Source: Methylococcales bacterium
GTDB lineage: Bacteria > Pseudomonadota > Gammaproteobacteria > Methylococcales > Methylomonadaceae
Assembly: GCA_026399015.1 (NCBI GenBank)
Contig: JAPLRS010000028.1
Location: 49,075 to 113,074 of the forward strand
Reading direction: 5' to 3'
DNA length: 64,000 nucleotides
A program made the position numbers and the translations under genes. The notes beneath the pieces are model-generated. The model was not told the DNA's origin, searched no databases, and saw only the letters and a program-made list of their open reading frames with translations. Shown in pieces: positions 27,821 through 36,800 of this stretch (the first letter of the stretch is position 1; each line of letters begins with the position of its first letter).

Positions 27821-27953
27821 GTTATCCACCTTTAAATCAATTGGATAGTTAATCCAAAACTATAAAAACACTGCCCTATTCAATTTAGGCGTATTTAAAT
27901 CAACAAATGACACCGCAAACCAATAAACTTTAGTTTCCGTGTCCATGTTGCCT

Positions 27954-27997
27954 AGTCTAAAGACAATTAACATTAAAACAATTACCCCAAAGGGCAA
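27954..27997 (-). promoter_or_regulatory. Conserved 44-bp leader block, copy A
   Basis: This 44-base stretch matches 42 of 44 bases of the block at 30966-31009, at nearly the same distance (134 and 137) upstream of the two solo HTH genes. It contains GCCCTTTGGGG, which can fold as CCC-TTT-GGG, and an AT-rich half. In the minus direction both copies also read in an open frame with the short shared peptide PFGVIVLMLI, from a TTG codon with no ribosome site. Likely an operator, leader RNA or element end. Confidence 0.55.
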
Positions 27998-28075
27998 AAA
28001 TACAAAATATTTTTAACTTTTTTTAAAGCACCCAAAAGTCTCAAAAACAGCTTTACAAGCACTTCTAATGATTGT

Positions 28076-29101
28076 TTATCTAAGCAACATGCGTTGTCGA
28101 TTCAAGCCCAATAAAGTTAACAGACCTACCAACATTAACCATGCACCTGCTGGCAACGGTATTGCAGCAACCTGTGTAAAGCCAATATCTTTGAGAATAG
28201 CTAATTCAATAGGCCCTAAGGCTCTAACATCTAAACCTAAATTATGTGCAGCAGGATTCATTAATGAGAGATTTGTAAGTGTACTTTCACTATCAAGATG
28301 CGACAAACTACTGCCCGACTGCCATGGGTTAGGGGTATAAATAGGAATGCCTTGCCCGCCATTAGCAGCCTTAGCATTTGATCCATTAAATAGCACACCT
28401 GGCGCATTAAAAGTACCGGCAGTTAATGCTGGAACTTGTAAACTATTAAAAACACCATCAGGGCCTATTAAACTAACACCAGAGGCATCTGTTAAGAATT
28501 GATCAAAAGTAGCCCATGTATCAGGATTGCCTGGAGAAAAACCACCCAAACCAGCGCCGTTTATATCTACATCGGATGCAAACCCAAAAGAATGTAATAA
28601 TTCATGCATTGCTACAAATTTAAAATCATACTGGGTGGAATCCAAATTATTCGTTAAGCCCCAGTTGTAACCACTAAAAAAATTCCAATTTATATTGCCA
28701 TCAGCAGTCACACCATTACCATCTACAGCACCGTTTGTAAGAATCTTTTCTTGCACTATGCTGGTTTGAAAAGTACCTGGCACAAGGAACTGATCACTGC
28801 CTGCTGACGCCAAATATCCATCATTTTTGCTATAAGACACTACATCATAGGTCAAATCTGCGGTGTAATTAATAAAATAAGCCGCTATCATCCCTGACGC
28901 ACTATTAAGTGCAGCCTGCCTTTCTGCACCATAGTTAGGATCATCAAAGCCATGACCATCAACTGAGGGCAAATAATTAAAATTAAAGCTTAAAGAAGCA
29001 TTTGCAGACGACACAAAAGCACCTAGTAAGAAATAACTTGTAATTAATAAACAGGGGATTTTTTTAACCCCCTTAACTGAAATAGCTTTTGCTACTTTCA
29101 T
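28076..29101 (-). CDS. VPLPA-CTERM exported metalloprotease-like protein
   Basis: A 341-residue secreted protein. A signal peptide (KIPCLLITSYFLLGAFVSSANA) starts it, and a C-terminal sorting tag ends it: IPLPA at about 314-318, then a hydrophobic segment and Arg-rich tail (GLNRQRMLLR). This is the PEP/VPLPA-CTERM layout for exosortase processing. In between lies a zinc protease signature, H166-E167-x2-H170-x2-G173, and a Met-turn-like SLMNPAA. In metzincins the third ligand is three residues after the Gly, which here is Ser176, with Asp177 next; SSLSHLD (His268) may substitute. I chose the ATG at 29101; an in-frame TTG lies two codons upstream. Confidence 0.75.
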   Translation of the reverse strand: MKVAKAISVKGVKKIPCLLITSYFLLGAFVSSANASLSFNFNYLPSVDGHGFDDPNYGAERQAALNSASGMIAAYFINYTADLTYDVVSYSKNDGYLASAGSDQFLVPGTFQTSIVQEKILTNGAVDGNGVTADGNINWNFFSGYNWGLTNNLDSTQYDFKFVAMHELLHSFGFASDVDINGAGLGGFSPGNPDTWATFDQFLTDASGVSLIGPDGVFNSLQVPALTAGTFNAPGVLFNGSNAKAANGGQGIPIYTPNPWQSGSSLSHLDSESTLTNLSLMNPAAHNLGLDVRALGPIELAILKDIGFTQVAAIPLPAGAWLMLVGLLTLLGLNRQRMLLR

Positions 29102-29204
29102 GAACAACCTATCTTAATGAATTTTCACGTTATTAAATAATAGCAAATCACAAACTAAACAATCTATAAAATACTGGCTACCTGATTAGACTCAAGCAAG
29201 CCTA

Positions 29205-29624
29205 CTTAAAGCCTAGGTAGACCCTGTTAAATCTTTACCAGTCAGCCCTAAACATCTAGCAACCTCAGTTAAAGGCTTAACATAAACGCATAAAGCTTTA
29301 AAAATCCTTACCAACACTTTAACTCGGCTTATTAAAGCCTTGCTAGGTGCAGTTAAAGATTTAGCTATACCTGTTAAACATTTACCAATACTTCTTAAGC
29401 CCTTGCCAAGGTGTGTTAAAGCTTTAGCAAGGTGAGTTAAAGCTTTAGCAAGGTGAGTTAAACCTTTAACAGACATTGGCAAAGCTTTAACTCAACTTGG
29501 TAAAGCTTTAGGCATTTATTTTAAGACTATTACACTGTCTTTAAAGGCGTTACCAATCTATTTGAGAACTTTAACAAGGCTTGGTTAGCATATTAACGTC
29601 CGTGTTGAAGCCTATACTTTTACC
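29205..29624. repeat. 21-bp-period tandem array (about 20 units)
   Basis: In register, GTTAAAGCTTTAGCAAGG plus three bases repeats about 20 times. Units at 29415 and 29436 are identical; others keep AAA at positions 4-6 and TTA or TTG at 10-12. Register checks at 29226, 29331, 29373, 29478 and 29583 hold. A minus-strand frame of 89 codons (TTG start at 29482) is open with a heptad pattern such as LTHLAKALTHLAKAL, but it has no ribosome site and a stop interrupts it upstream within the array. The plus strand has stops. It may encode a short amphipathic repeat peptide or be non-coding. Confidence 0.75.
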
Positions 29625-29892
29625 TCATCAGATTTATTTTACTCTCCGATATAACAAGCAATACCTGTTCAAGCACTCATTTATAAAATCAATACATCAA
29701 TGATAATAACTCATTGTTTATAATTACATTATACCCACAAGGCCATATAAAATGACACTTTAAGATATTAATTGTAACAATTAAATTTTTACTTAAAAAA
29801 TTTTGTAATAAAATAATTAAAAATAAAACTGTTATTATTCATAAAGTGCGTATACTAAATTTGCACACCCCAAAAACTACCAGGAAAAATTT

Positions 29893-30507
29893 ATGAAAAT
29901 AATCAAAGTGCTCCTAACATTTATCCTATTAAGTATTCCCGTTAAAATTGCCTTTTACCGCAATGTGTTACTCAAAATGACCGGGAACCCTAGTTTTACA
30001 ACCCCCGATATCAACTTAACCCTAGTAAAAATAGCCGTAGATGAACTTGAAGCTGCCGAATTAGCCGCAGCTGATGGCGGTAAAGCAGCTACTGCATTGA
30101 TGCATGATAAAGAAGCGATTGCAGACTCTATGTATAGAATTCTTGCCGCTTATGTAGAAAGAGTGTCACTTGGAGTCGCAGCCCTGATATTAAGTGCTGG
30201 CTTCGATACAACTAAAGAACCAACTCCGCGAGAGAAAGCAATATTGACGGTTATAGATGGCAGTAACTCAGGTACTGTTGTATTGATAGCTAAAATGATT
30301 GAACACGCTGGTTCTTATATATGGATGATGCAAGCCTCTGCGATAAATGGCGTTGAACAAGAATTTATCATCATTGGCAACAGCACTCAAGCCAAGTTTG
30401 AAATGACGGGTTTAATTCCCGGTCAAATTTATTACTTTTGTGTTGCAGGTGTTACATCAACCGGTACTACTGATTTTTGCGCACCTATTTCAAAGAGGGT
30501 TGTTTAA
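29893..30507 (+). CDS. Protein with fibronectin type III-like C-terminus
   Basis: A 204-residue protein. A hydrophobic N-terminus (IIKVLLTFILLSIPVKIAF) may be a signal or membrane anchor. A conserved segment YRNVLLKMTGNPSFTTPD and a helical bundle (DGGKAATALMHDKEAIADSMYRILAAYVE) follow, then a fibronectin-like beta sandwich (SYIWMMQASAINGVEQEFIII, TGLIPGQIYYFCVAGVTSTG). I recall this layout in many bacterial proteins of unknown function. An AGGAAAAATTT site precedes the ATG, and an extended -10-like TATACT is seen at 29851. The copy at 3089 may be a distant relative. Confidence 0.65.
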   Translation: MKIIKVLLTFILLSIPVKIAFYRNVLLKMTGNPSFTTPDINLTLVKIAVDELEAAELAAADGGKAATALMHDKEAIADSMYRILAAYVERVSLGVAALILSAGFDTTKEPTPREKAILTVIDGSNSGTVVLIAKMIEHAGSYIWMMQASAINGVEQEFIIIGNSTQAKFEMTGLIPGQIYYFCVAGVTSTGTTDFCAPISKRVV

Positions 30508-30565
30508 CACCCAGCAAAAAAACTATTACCCATCATCACATTAAACTAAGAATGTAATAAAAATA

Positions 30566-30829
30566 TTAATGGCAAGCAGCCTTACGAGAACGACCAGATC
30601 TTGGTTTATCAAACAAACCAACAATCCCTTTTCTTTCCCATCCACGCACCCATGTCGCCGCTGTTTGGCGACATGTATCAAATATTTTAGCTATCTCTCT
30701 AATATCAAAACCTGTAACAGTTAACAAAATAGCATGTGCTCTTTGTCTTGTTAAACGACTCGGATGATTCTTCTTCATCTCCTCAAGCGTAACTTTTTCT
30801 TCTACCGTTATATTCTTTATATATAACAT
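30566..30829 (-). CDS. Solo IS630-type helix-turn-helix protein, copy B
   Basis: An 87-residue protein homologous to copy A (LEEMKKNHPS, RAHAILLTVTGFDIREIAKIFDTCRQTAATWVRGWERKG, LFDKPRSGRSRKAA). It also ends just after the KPRSGR linker, with no DDE domain. The frame stays open upstream to a TTG at 31009 and would add a very hydrophobic 60-residue segment. I start at the ATG 30829 because it has an AGGGTGG site at the same spacing as copy A. The upstream open reading may be incidental to the conserved leader. Confidence 0.7.
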   Translation of the reverse strand: MLYIKNITVEEKVTLEEMKKNHPSRLTRQRAHAILLTVTGFDIREIAKIFDTCRQTAATWVRGWERKGIVGLFDKPRSGRSRKAACH

Positions 30830-30965
30830 ATCGCCCACCCTTGAAATAATTAAATATTGCATCAAAAAAAAAATATCTACTGCTAACCAAAACAATAACA
30901 GCAGAGATATTAATAAATGTGGCAACACAAGTATCAAAAAATTAATCTGCAATGCCATGGAATGC

Positions 30966-31009
30966 AGTCTAAAGAGAATTAACATTAAAACAATAACCCC
31001 AAAGGGCAA
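30966..31009 (-). promoter_or_regulatory. Conserved 44-bp leader block, copy B
   Basis: 42 of 44 bases match copy A at 27954-27997, while the intervening ~135 bases and the downstream coding sequences diverge much more. The block lies 137 bases upstream of the HTH ATG. Beyond it both copies continue as AT-rich sequence with weak similarity (AATATTTTTAACTTTTT-like runs). Confidence 0.55.
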
Positions 31010-31524
31010 GCTATTAAAAATATTAACTTTTTAAGTTAAATAAATTACATAAAAAAGTAATGAATATTTTTTATATAAATTTAATACTATACAATAATAA
31101 CAAATTAAGCAGATTTAAAAACAACGACAATCACATATAAAACATGACACTTTAAAAAAACCATTTTAAAAAGAAATAAAAGCCACTTATTGACTAAACT
31201 TGTGAAAAATAAACTAACAAAATATAAATTTATTTAAATATAAATATTTTATAAAAAATCCATTAAATTCACCAAAATACTAAAAAGACTTTAAAAATCT
31301 TTCGAAGATTATTCTGTAAATATTCGTAGTAAGCACTCACCTCATCAAAAAAGTAGGCATTTTAATGGTGCAAGATTTTTTTGGAATGAACCCATGGGGC
31401 CATTAACATTAATTGCTAATTGCTAATTGCCCTTGGTTACAAATAAAACCACGACATTTTATTGAAATATTGCTACTGAAAAGATTTGTCTGATTAAAAA
31501 AACTCTCAATTGACCAATATCTAG
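31010..31524. other. AT-rich intergenic with short repeats
   Basis: No gene found. A 22-base motif CATATAAAACATGACACTTT-AA at 31134-31155 closely matches one at 29744-29763. The heptamer TAATTGC occurs three times in tandem around 31410-31430 within an imperfect hairpin, GGGCCATTA (31397-31405) against TAATTGCCC (31424-31432). Both may be binding sites or remnants of mobile DNA. Confidence 0.4.
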
Positions 31525-32193
31525 CTACTCCTGTATTGCAACCTCCATTAGCTTAACAAGTTCGATTATTTTACTAACACCTAATTTTTCAAAAGCATGT
31601 TGGCGGTGTAATTTTACAGTTCGCAGGGCAATATCCAATTCTTCGGCAATTTCTCGGTTAATTTTACCTTTCATAAGTAAGTTAACCACAGCCACTTCAC
31701 GAGTCGTTAAGCTAGTAAGGCGCTTTTTAGCATCCAAGTAAACTGAGGAGCTCTCTTGACTCCGACTACTTTTAAGAATTGCAACTTCAATAGCAGACAT
31801 TAAGACATCCGCATCAAAAGGCTTAATTAAAAAATCAATCGCACCCGTTCTTAAACCTGCAACAGCCTCATAAGCCCCACTACCCCCACTCATTAATATT
31901 AAGGGTGGATTACCCTTATTCAATAATAAGCGCTGTAATTCTAAACCATCAATATCTGGCATTTTTACATCACTCAGCACGCACCAAGGACCAGGGTAGT
32001 TGAGGGCGCAACTAGCATCTAAAAAATCCTGAGCCGATAAATAACTCTCGCAAAAATAACCCTCCATCTCTATTAACCCAACTAACGCAGACACAATTTC
32101 TGAATCATCGTCAATTAAAACCACCCGGCCTTTTAAACAGCGCTCCGCAATTTTACGATCGGCAACCGTCACAGGCATCATTATTCCGTTCAT
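31525..32193 (-). CDS. FixJ/NarL-type response regulator
   Basis: A 222-residue two-domain regulator. The receiver has the acidic pair in VVLIDDDSEI, the phosphorylated Asp in CVLSDVKMPDIDG, the switch Ser in LMSGG and the Lys in FLIKPFD. A LuxR-type helix-turn-helix C-terminus follows (LTSLTTREVAVVNLLMKGKINREIAEELDIALRTVKLHRQHAFEKLGV). It is a transcriptional activator or repressor whose targets are unknown. It lies 250 bases after the 470-residue kinase on the same strand, so it probably receives phosphate from one of the two kinases. Confidence 0.88.
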   Translation of the reverse strand: MNGIMMPVTVADRKIAERCLKGRVVLIDDDSEIVSALVGLIEMEGYFCESYLSAQDFLDASCALNYPGPWCVLSDVKMPDIDGLELQRLLLNKGNPPLILMSGGSGAYEAVAGLRTGAIDFLIKPFDADVLMSAIEVAILKSSRSQESSSVYLDAKKRLTSLTTREVAVVNLLMKGKINREIAEELDIALRTVKLHRQHAFEKLGVSKIIELVKLMEVAIQE

Positions 32194-32443
32194 TGATTTA
32201 CCCTAAAGTCCTAAAAATATTTACCACACACAATTTACTAGGCAAACTTATACCAAAAAACTATGCCAACTAAAACTATACTATTAAACATCTGCACATC
32301 ATCAGGCTCTAAACTAAAACTCAAAGACCACGCCTGACTGATACTTTAAAAATATCAGATCTACAACACGCAAATAATCCAATAACTATTATGCTTAATT
32401 CTTAAAAATGGAGAGTTTAGATATTGACTGACTCATTACAATC

Positions 32444-33856
32444 TTAGCTATTCGATGGATTAATAGGTAATCTTATATCAAAACTCGCACCCCCTTGTGG
32501 GGTATTACCCATTATCAACTGCCCACCATGCTGTTCAATAATGGCTTTAGAAATCGATAAACCCAAGCCTAAACCTTCGGGCTTTGTGGTAAAAAATGGC
32601 TCACCTATCTGCGCCAACACGACATCAGTTATTCCCGACCCATTATCTTCCACCGTAATAACAGCCCAGTTTTTAATACTCTGGATAGAAACGGTAATTT
32701 TACCTTTAGATTGATTTTGTAAGGCATCCATGGCGTTGCGATAAAGATTAACCAATACCTGCGAAAGTTGAGTGGCGTCCCCTAAAACAGATAAAGAGGA
32801 ATCCTGTTTAATCAATTCCAATTGAATGTTATGTAACATCACATCTTGTTTGATTAATTCAGCCGTTTCACGCACTAAGACATTCAGATTAACCGGTCTT
32901 TTTTCTACTATGGTTGGTTTAATAAAAGCGCGTACCTTTTCAAGTATTAAATGCGCCCGACGCGAATTAAAAATAATTTTCTTAAGTATGTCTGGCACTT
33001 GCTCAATTTGTAAATGCCCACGTTCGATACCAAGTTTAGCTAACTGCGCATTGGTCATAATGGCTGTTAAGGGCTGATTAAGCTCATGTCCAATTGATGC
33101 AGACATAGCCCCCAAACTTCGCTGTCGATCTAAATGCGCAATAACTTGCTGATTTTTATTTAGTATTAATAACTTGTCTGTTTTTAACTTTGCTGCATTA
33201 CTAATAGCCTGATCCAACATAAGTCCAATATAACCATAACTACTTACTACAGCAGACAATATCCCAATAACACCTGCTTTAACATCAACCATACTAGTAA
33301 CCATTGCCTCTGAATGATCACTACTAATTATCAATTCTATGACACGCAACACCATAATTGATGTTAGTAATACATGGACTAACACTATTAAATAAGCATT
33401 GGGGGCATGTCTTTCGCGACCAATACGCAGTGCATAATAAGCCACCGTTGAAGCCATCACAATATGATAAAAAGACACGAACCCTAAACGAATGTGAGTA
33501 TCCTGCAAGCCAACCCGAATACCTTCAAAAATCAGTAAAAACACTATTACCGAAACAAACACCCAAGATTTGCGCCACAATGCCAGATCCAACTCTAAGC
33601 GCAACGATTGAATGCGACCCCAATACCCTAAAAACAACAACACATTTGCTAAGGGGAATGACATCCAGGCTGGAATAGACGGCCGCTGTCCAATCATTAA
33701 AAAACCAACACCTATACAAAGCCCACCACCGCACCATAAGGTAACAGGTTTTGATCGTTGCCCATTAAGCACAATCCAAGTCATGATTGGTAATATTAAA
33801 TACAATAATCCAAGCAGAAGAACTGCAGTCGGAATATCGAACTGATTGTTTGTCAT
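32444..33856 (-). CDS. Sensor histidine kinase with multi-TM sensor
   Basis: A 470-residue membrane kinase. About seven hydrophobic segments fill the first ~220 residues (AVLLLGLLYLILPIMTWIVL, FPLANVLLFLGYW, VFVSVIVFLLIFEGI and others). The cytosolic part has HisKA (GAMSASIGHELNQPLTAIMTNAQL, His in HELNQP) and HATPase (NLYRNAMDALQ, VEDNGSGI, PEGLGLGLSISKAII). The HisKA region is very like that of the MASE1-CHASE kinase next door (HLDRQRSLGAM-A/S), so a duplication is likely. The signal sensed is unknown. Confidence 0.88.
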   Translation of the reverse strand: MTNNQFDIPTAVLLLGLLYLILPIMTWIVLNGQRSKPVTLWCGGGLCIGVGFLMIGQRPSIPAWMSFPLANVLLFLGYWGRIQSLRLELDLALWRKSWVFVSVIVFLLIFEGIRVGLQDTHIRLGFVSFYHIVMASTVAYYALRIGRERHAPNAYLIVLVHVLLTSIMVLRVIELIISSDHSEAMVTSMVDVKAGVIGILSAVVSSYGYIGLMLDQAISNAAKLKTDKLLILNKNQQVIAHLDRQRSLGAMSASIGHELNQPLTAIMTNAQLAKLGIERGHLQIEQVPDILKKIIFNSRRAHLILEKVRAFIKPTIVEKRPVNLNVLVRETAELIKQDVMLHNIQLELIKQDSSLSVLGDATQLSQVLVNLYRNAMDALQNQSKGKITVSIQSIKNWAVITVEDNGSGITDVVLAQIGEPFFTTKPEGLGLGLSISKAIIEQHGGQLIMGNTPQGGASFDIRLPINPSNS

Positions 33857-33898
33857 ATAATTCTAGATAATTGATCCTTAAATATGTTAATAGCGGGT

Positions 33899-36253
33899 TT
33901 AGTACTTTATGGAGGGAATTCTTATTTCAAAACATGCGCCGCCATACTCGTTATTATTAATCAGTAACTGACCTAGATGCTGTTCGATAATATCTCTTGA
34001 GATAGACAAACCCAATCCTAAACCTGAACTTTTAGTGGTATAAAAAGGCGTAGCAACCTGTTTTAGCGCTTCTTTACTAAATCCAGGACCACTATCAGTT
34101 ATTGTTATAACTGTCCAATCATCCAGTTGCGTTACTGAAATGTTTATATAGCGTCTTGACGTACTGTGCTGTAAAACTTCTAGGGCATTACGATAGATAT
34201 TAAGCAATACCTGCGAAAGTTGAATTGCGTCACCTAAAACAAATAACTTTTCATCAACCAGAAAAAAGTTCACTTTAATCTGCGAGGCCATCATTTCTTG
34301 AGTCAAAAACTCTAATGTATCTTTAACAAGAGCAATGATATCAATGGGCAGGCGTTCAAACTTAGACGGCTGAATAAAGCTGCGAATTTTTTCGATAATT
34401 AGATGTGTACGACGGGTGTTAAAAACAATTTTATCTAATAACTCTTCTAAGAGCGCAGGTGATAAAGTTTCTTTAAGCAAACCGCGCTGAGCAACCTGAG
34501 CATTAGTCATTATGGCCGTTAAAGGCTGATTTAACTCATGCCCTAAAGAAGCTGCCATTGCCCCAAGACTGCGTTGCCGATCCAAATGCGCAATAAACTG
34601 ACTCTGACGGGCTTTATCTTGCATCTGAGCAGCTAACAAAACTTCACGCCCCGAAACCACCCAAATAAAAACACCAGCCAATCCAGTTAACACCAAACCC
34701 ACCATCAAGACCACTTCTTGATAAGGGTGATTATGTTCATCTAACCAAGTTCTGGTAGGCACAATTTCAAAATTCCATAAGCGATTAGCAACCTGAATAG
34801 TTGTTTTACTCGTTAATGAAAATGGCTCTCCAAAATAACTGCGCTCTTGTTTTTGCATGGAATAAGCCAAATTCCAATCTTTTTCAAACAACAAATGCTC
34901 ACCTGTAGTGGAATTTTTATCTATGGCTCTAAAAGCCAAGTCTTTATAATCTATATCTTGAAAGGCAACAAAAACAATTTTATCAAGCAATAAGACAAGC
35001 GTGACACAAGCGGTAATATTCTGTTTTCTATCGGGGACTGTTAAATGCGGTAAGTTTTTTTTATAAAGCGGCATTTCAGCGATAACCCCTCGCAAACCGC
35101 CATCACCTAACACCAATCTTAATGGCCCTGTCATCGCAATATCACCGCTCACCATGGCCTGCTCAAACACTTTTCGACGCATTGGTTCAGAATACATATC
35201 AAAACCTAACACCCCAACATTGTTTTTTTCTGGCTGAATATATGTCACAGGCGCATAGACATTACGTTGTTTAGCTGGCACAAATTGGTTGTTTACATCA
35301 CGCTCGGTAATACTAAATTGCGGATGTCCCTGCAATCGCATCTTATTCTCAAAATCTTGCCGATCAAGACCGTAAACCACCGAATCTAAACTTAACGCTT
35401 GAATCGATTTCATTTCATCAAAATAATGATTAACAAAAGTCTCAAATTGCTTACTTGTCACATTATCAGAACTTGCGTAAAACCGCTCTAAAGAATACAA
35501 CGCATTAAGATGTGCAACGATAGCACTTTCTAATTCGGCGTTCATTACCGAAGCACGCAAATTAAAATCGCCTTCTAACTCTTCATCTCCGTGACTTTTA
35601 GCAGAAAAAACAGCGAGGCCTGTCAATATAAATAACACAGCTATCGTAAATGTTAGCACCAAACGCCTAGTGCCCCATTGTTGCTTAGGCCATAACCAAA
35701 CCAAGATCAACGGACAAAAAATGAAAACACCTAAAAAATCACCTGACCACCAAACCACCCATTTAGAAAAAAAATCTATTACTGGTGTTCGGCCAGCCAG
35801 TGTTAACGTGGTAACTGATAGGGTAGAATTTACCAAGGCACTGACGGCACCGCCGAGTAAAAAAAACAAAAAAAGCTGATTGCCTTTAATAAAATTATCT
35901 GGGAAACCCGCAAAACGCTTGACTAAATAAGCACCTAAGATGGCTTGGAAAGTTGCGCCAATACTGATCACTAAGCTGATTAATAAGCCGATAAGATTTT
36001 CTGATATCTGACTGGATAAATTACCTATTAAAGCATTAACAAAAAATGCTCCAATAAAAATACCCGGCCAAACCCGATAGCCAAAATATAAGATACTGGC
36101 TAATGCAACACCAGAAGCTGGCCATATAATTGCATCGTAACCAGGGGGGATGACGGCCAAATAACTGAGTTTACCCGCCAAAAAGTAAAGCAGAGCAACA
36201 CCAGAAATAACAAACCAACGTTTATGCGGAGCAGGAGGCAAATTGTTCATCAC
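33899..36253 (-). CDS. MASE1-CHASE sensor histidine kinase
   Basis: A 784-residue membrane kinase. A MASE1-type region of about eight TM segments (residues ~15-225, for example ASILYFGYRVWPGIFIGAFF) is followed by an extracytoplasmic CHASE domain (~245-500, SIVAHLNALYSLERFYASSD, VYAPVTYIQPEKNNVG), a last TM segment near 530-555 and the cytosolic HisKA (SLGHELNQPLTAIMTNAQV) and HATPase (NIYRNALEVLQ, ITDSGPGFS, SSGLGLGLSISRDII). CHASE domains bind small periplasmic ligands. The gene starts 6 bases after the receiver gene at 36260. Confidence 0.9.
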   Translation of the reverse strand: MMNNLPPAPHKRWFVISGVALLYFLAGKLSYLAVIPPGYDAIIWPASGVALASILYFGYRVWPGIFIGAFFVNALIGNLSSQISENLIGLLISLVISIGATFQAILGAYLVKRFAGFPDNFIKGNQLFLFFLLGGAVSALVNSTLSVTTLTLAGRTPVIDFFSKWVVWWSGDFLGVFIFCPLILVWLWPKQQWGTRRLVLTFTIAVLFILTGLAVFSAKSHGDEELEGDFNLRASVMNAELESAIVAHLNALYSLERFYASSDNVTSKQFETFVNHYFDEMKSIQALSLDSVVYGLDRQDFENKMRLQGHPQFSITERDVNNQFVPAKQRNVYAPVTYIQPEKNNVGVLGFDMYSEPMRRKVFEQAMVSGDIAMTGPLRLVLGDGGLRGVIAEMPLYKKNLPHLTVPDRKQNITACVTLVLLLDKIVFVAFQDIDYKDLAFRAIDKNSTTGEHLLFEKDWNLAYSMQKQERSYFGEPFSLTSKTTIQVANRLWNFEIVPTRTWLDEHNHPYQEVVLMVGLVLTGLAGVFIWVVSGREVLLAAQMQDKARQSQFIAHLDRQRSLGAMAASLGHELNQPLTAIMTNAQVAQRGLLKETLSPALLEELLDKIVFNTRRTHLIIEKIRSFIQPSKFERLPIDIIALVKDTLEFLTQEMMASQIKVNFFLVDEKLFVLGDAIQLSQVLLNIYRNALEVLQHSTSRRYINISVTQLDDWTVITITDSGPGFSKEALKQVATPFYTTKSSGLGLGLSISRDIIEQHLGQLLINNNEYGGACFEIRIPSIKY

Positions 36254-36259
36254 AAATTA

Positions 36260-36661
36260 TTATGCGACCCGTGACAAAATACCTTCCAACTCATCTAAGT
36301 CATAAGGTTTTCTTAATAAATGCGCATTACTGGGGAGAGTCCCTAAATTATTAATTTCTTCATGGCGCAATGCAGATACCATCACAATTACTAGATCAGG
36401 AAAAGAGGATCTGAGTTGCTTACCTAATTCTAGGCCATTAATTCCGGGTAAGTTAATATCCAGTATAGCGGCATAGAGAGAACGAGAGTTCTTTATCTGA
36501 AATTGATCTATCCAGTCAATTAGCGATTCAGCAGAATGGTGCACAGTACATTTTATACCAATCATTTGCACCCAGACTCCAATAGCCTCTGCTATTTCTA
36601 CATCATCATCAACTATTGCAATCATAGAATTAACTGGTTGGTAAGTATCATAATCGAGCAC
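36260..36661 (-). CDS. Stand-alone receiver-domain response regulator
   Basis: A 133-residue single receiver domain. Acidic residues are in IAIVDDDVEIAEA, the phosphoacceptor Asp in AAILDINLPGINGLEL, a Ser at the switch position in MVSALR and Lys in LLRKPYDLDEL. It has no output domain, so it may be a phosphorelay intermediate or act by binding another protein. Its GTG start at 36661 is uncertain; an ATG at 36625 would remove 12 residues. First gene of the kinase cluster. Confidence 0.85.
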   Translation of the reverse strand: MLDYDTYQPVNSMIAIVDDDVEIAEAIGVWVQMIGIKCTVHHSAESLIDWIDQFQIKNSRSLYAAILDINLPGINGLELGKQLRSSFPDLVIVMVSALRHEEINNLGTLPSNAHLLRKPYDLDELEGILSRVA

Positions 36662-36800
36662 TAAAAATTATTAACCTGTTCATATAGCTAATACCTAAAA
36701 AAGCACAAAGTCATTATTATATAACTCAATAGTAACAAAGTTTATTAACAAATTCAACAACTGAGCAATCTAGTATAGTCACTTAATTCTAGCCACAAAA

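Noticed and set aside
27563..27829. Complete IS630 transposon
   Set aside because: No DDE domain in any frame on either side and no terminal repeats; only the HTH part exists.
29213..29482. 89-codon minus-strand frame over the 21-bp array
   Set aside because: TTG start with no ribosome site and a stop immediately upstream within the same array; kept as a repeat and not called as a gene.
29205..29624. CRISPR array
   Set aside because: The 21-bp units abut without unique spacers and no cas genes lie near.
30830..31009. Hydrophobic N-terminal extension of HTH copy B
   Set aside because: Starts at TTG without a ribosome site; copy A has no equivalent continuous frame into the HTH gene, and both have good ATG starts downstream.
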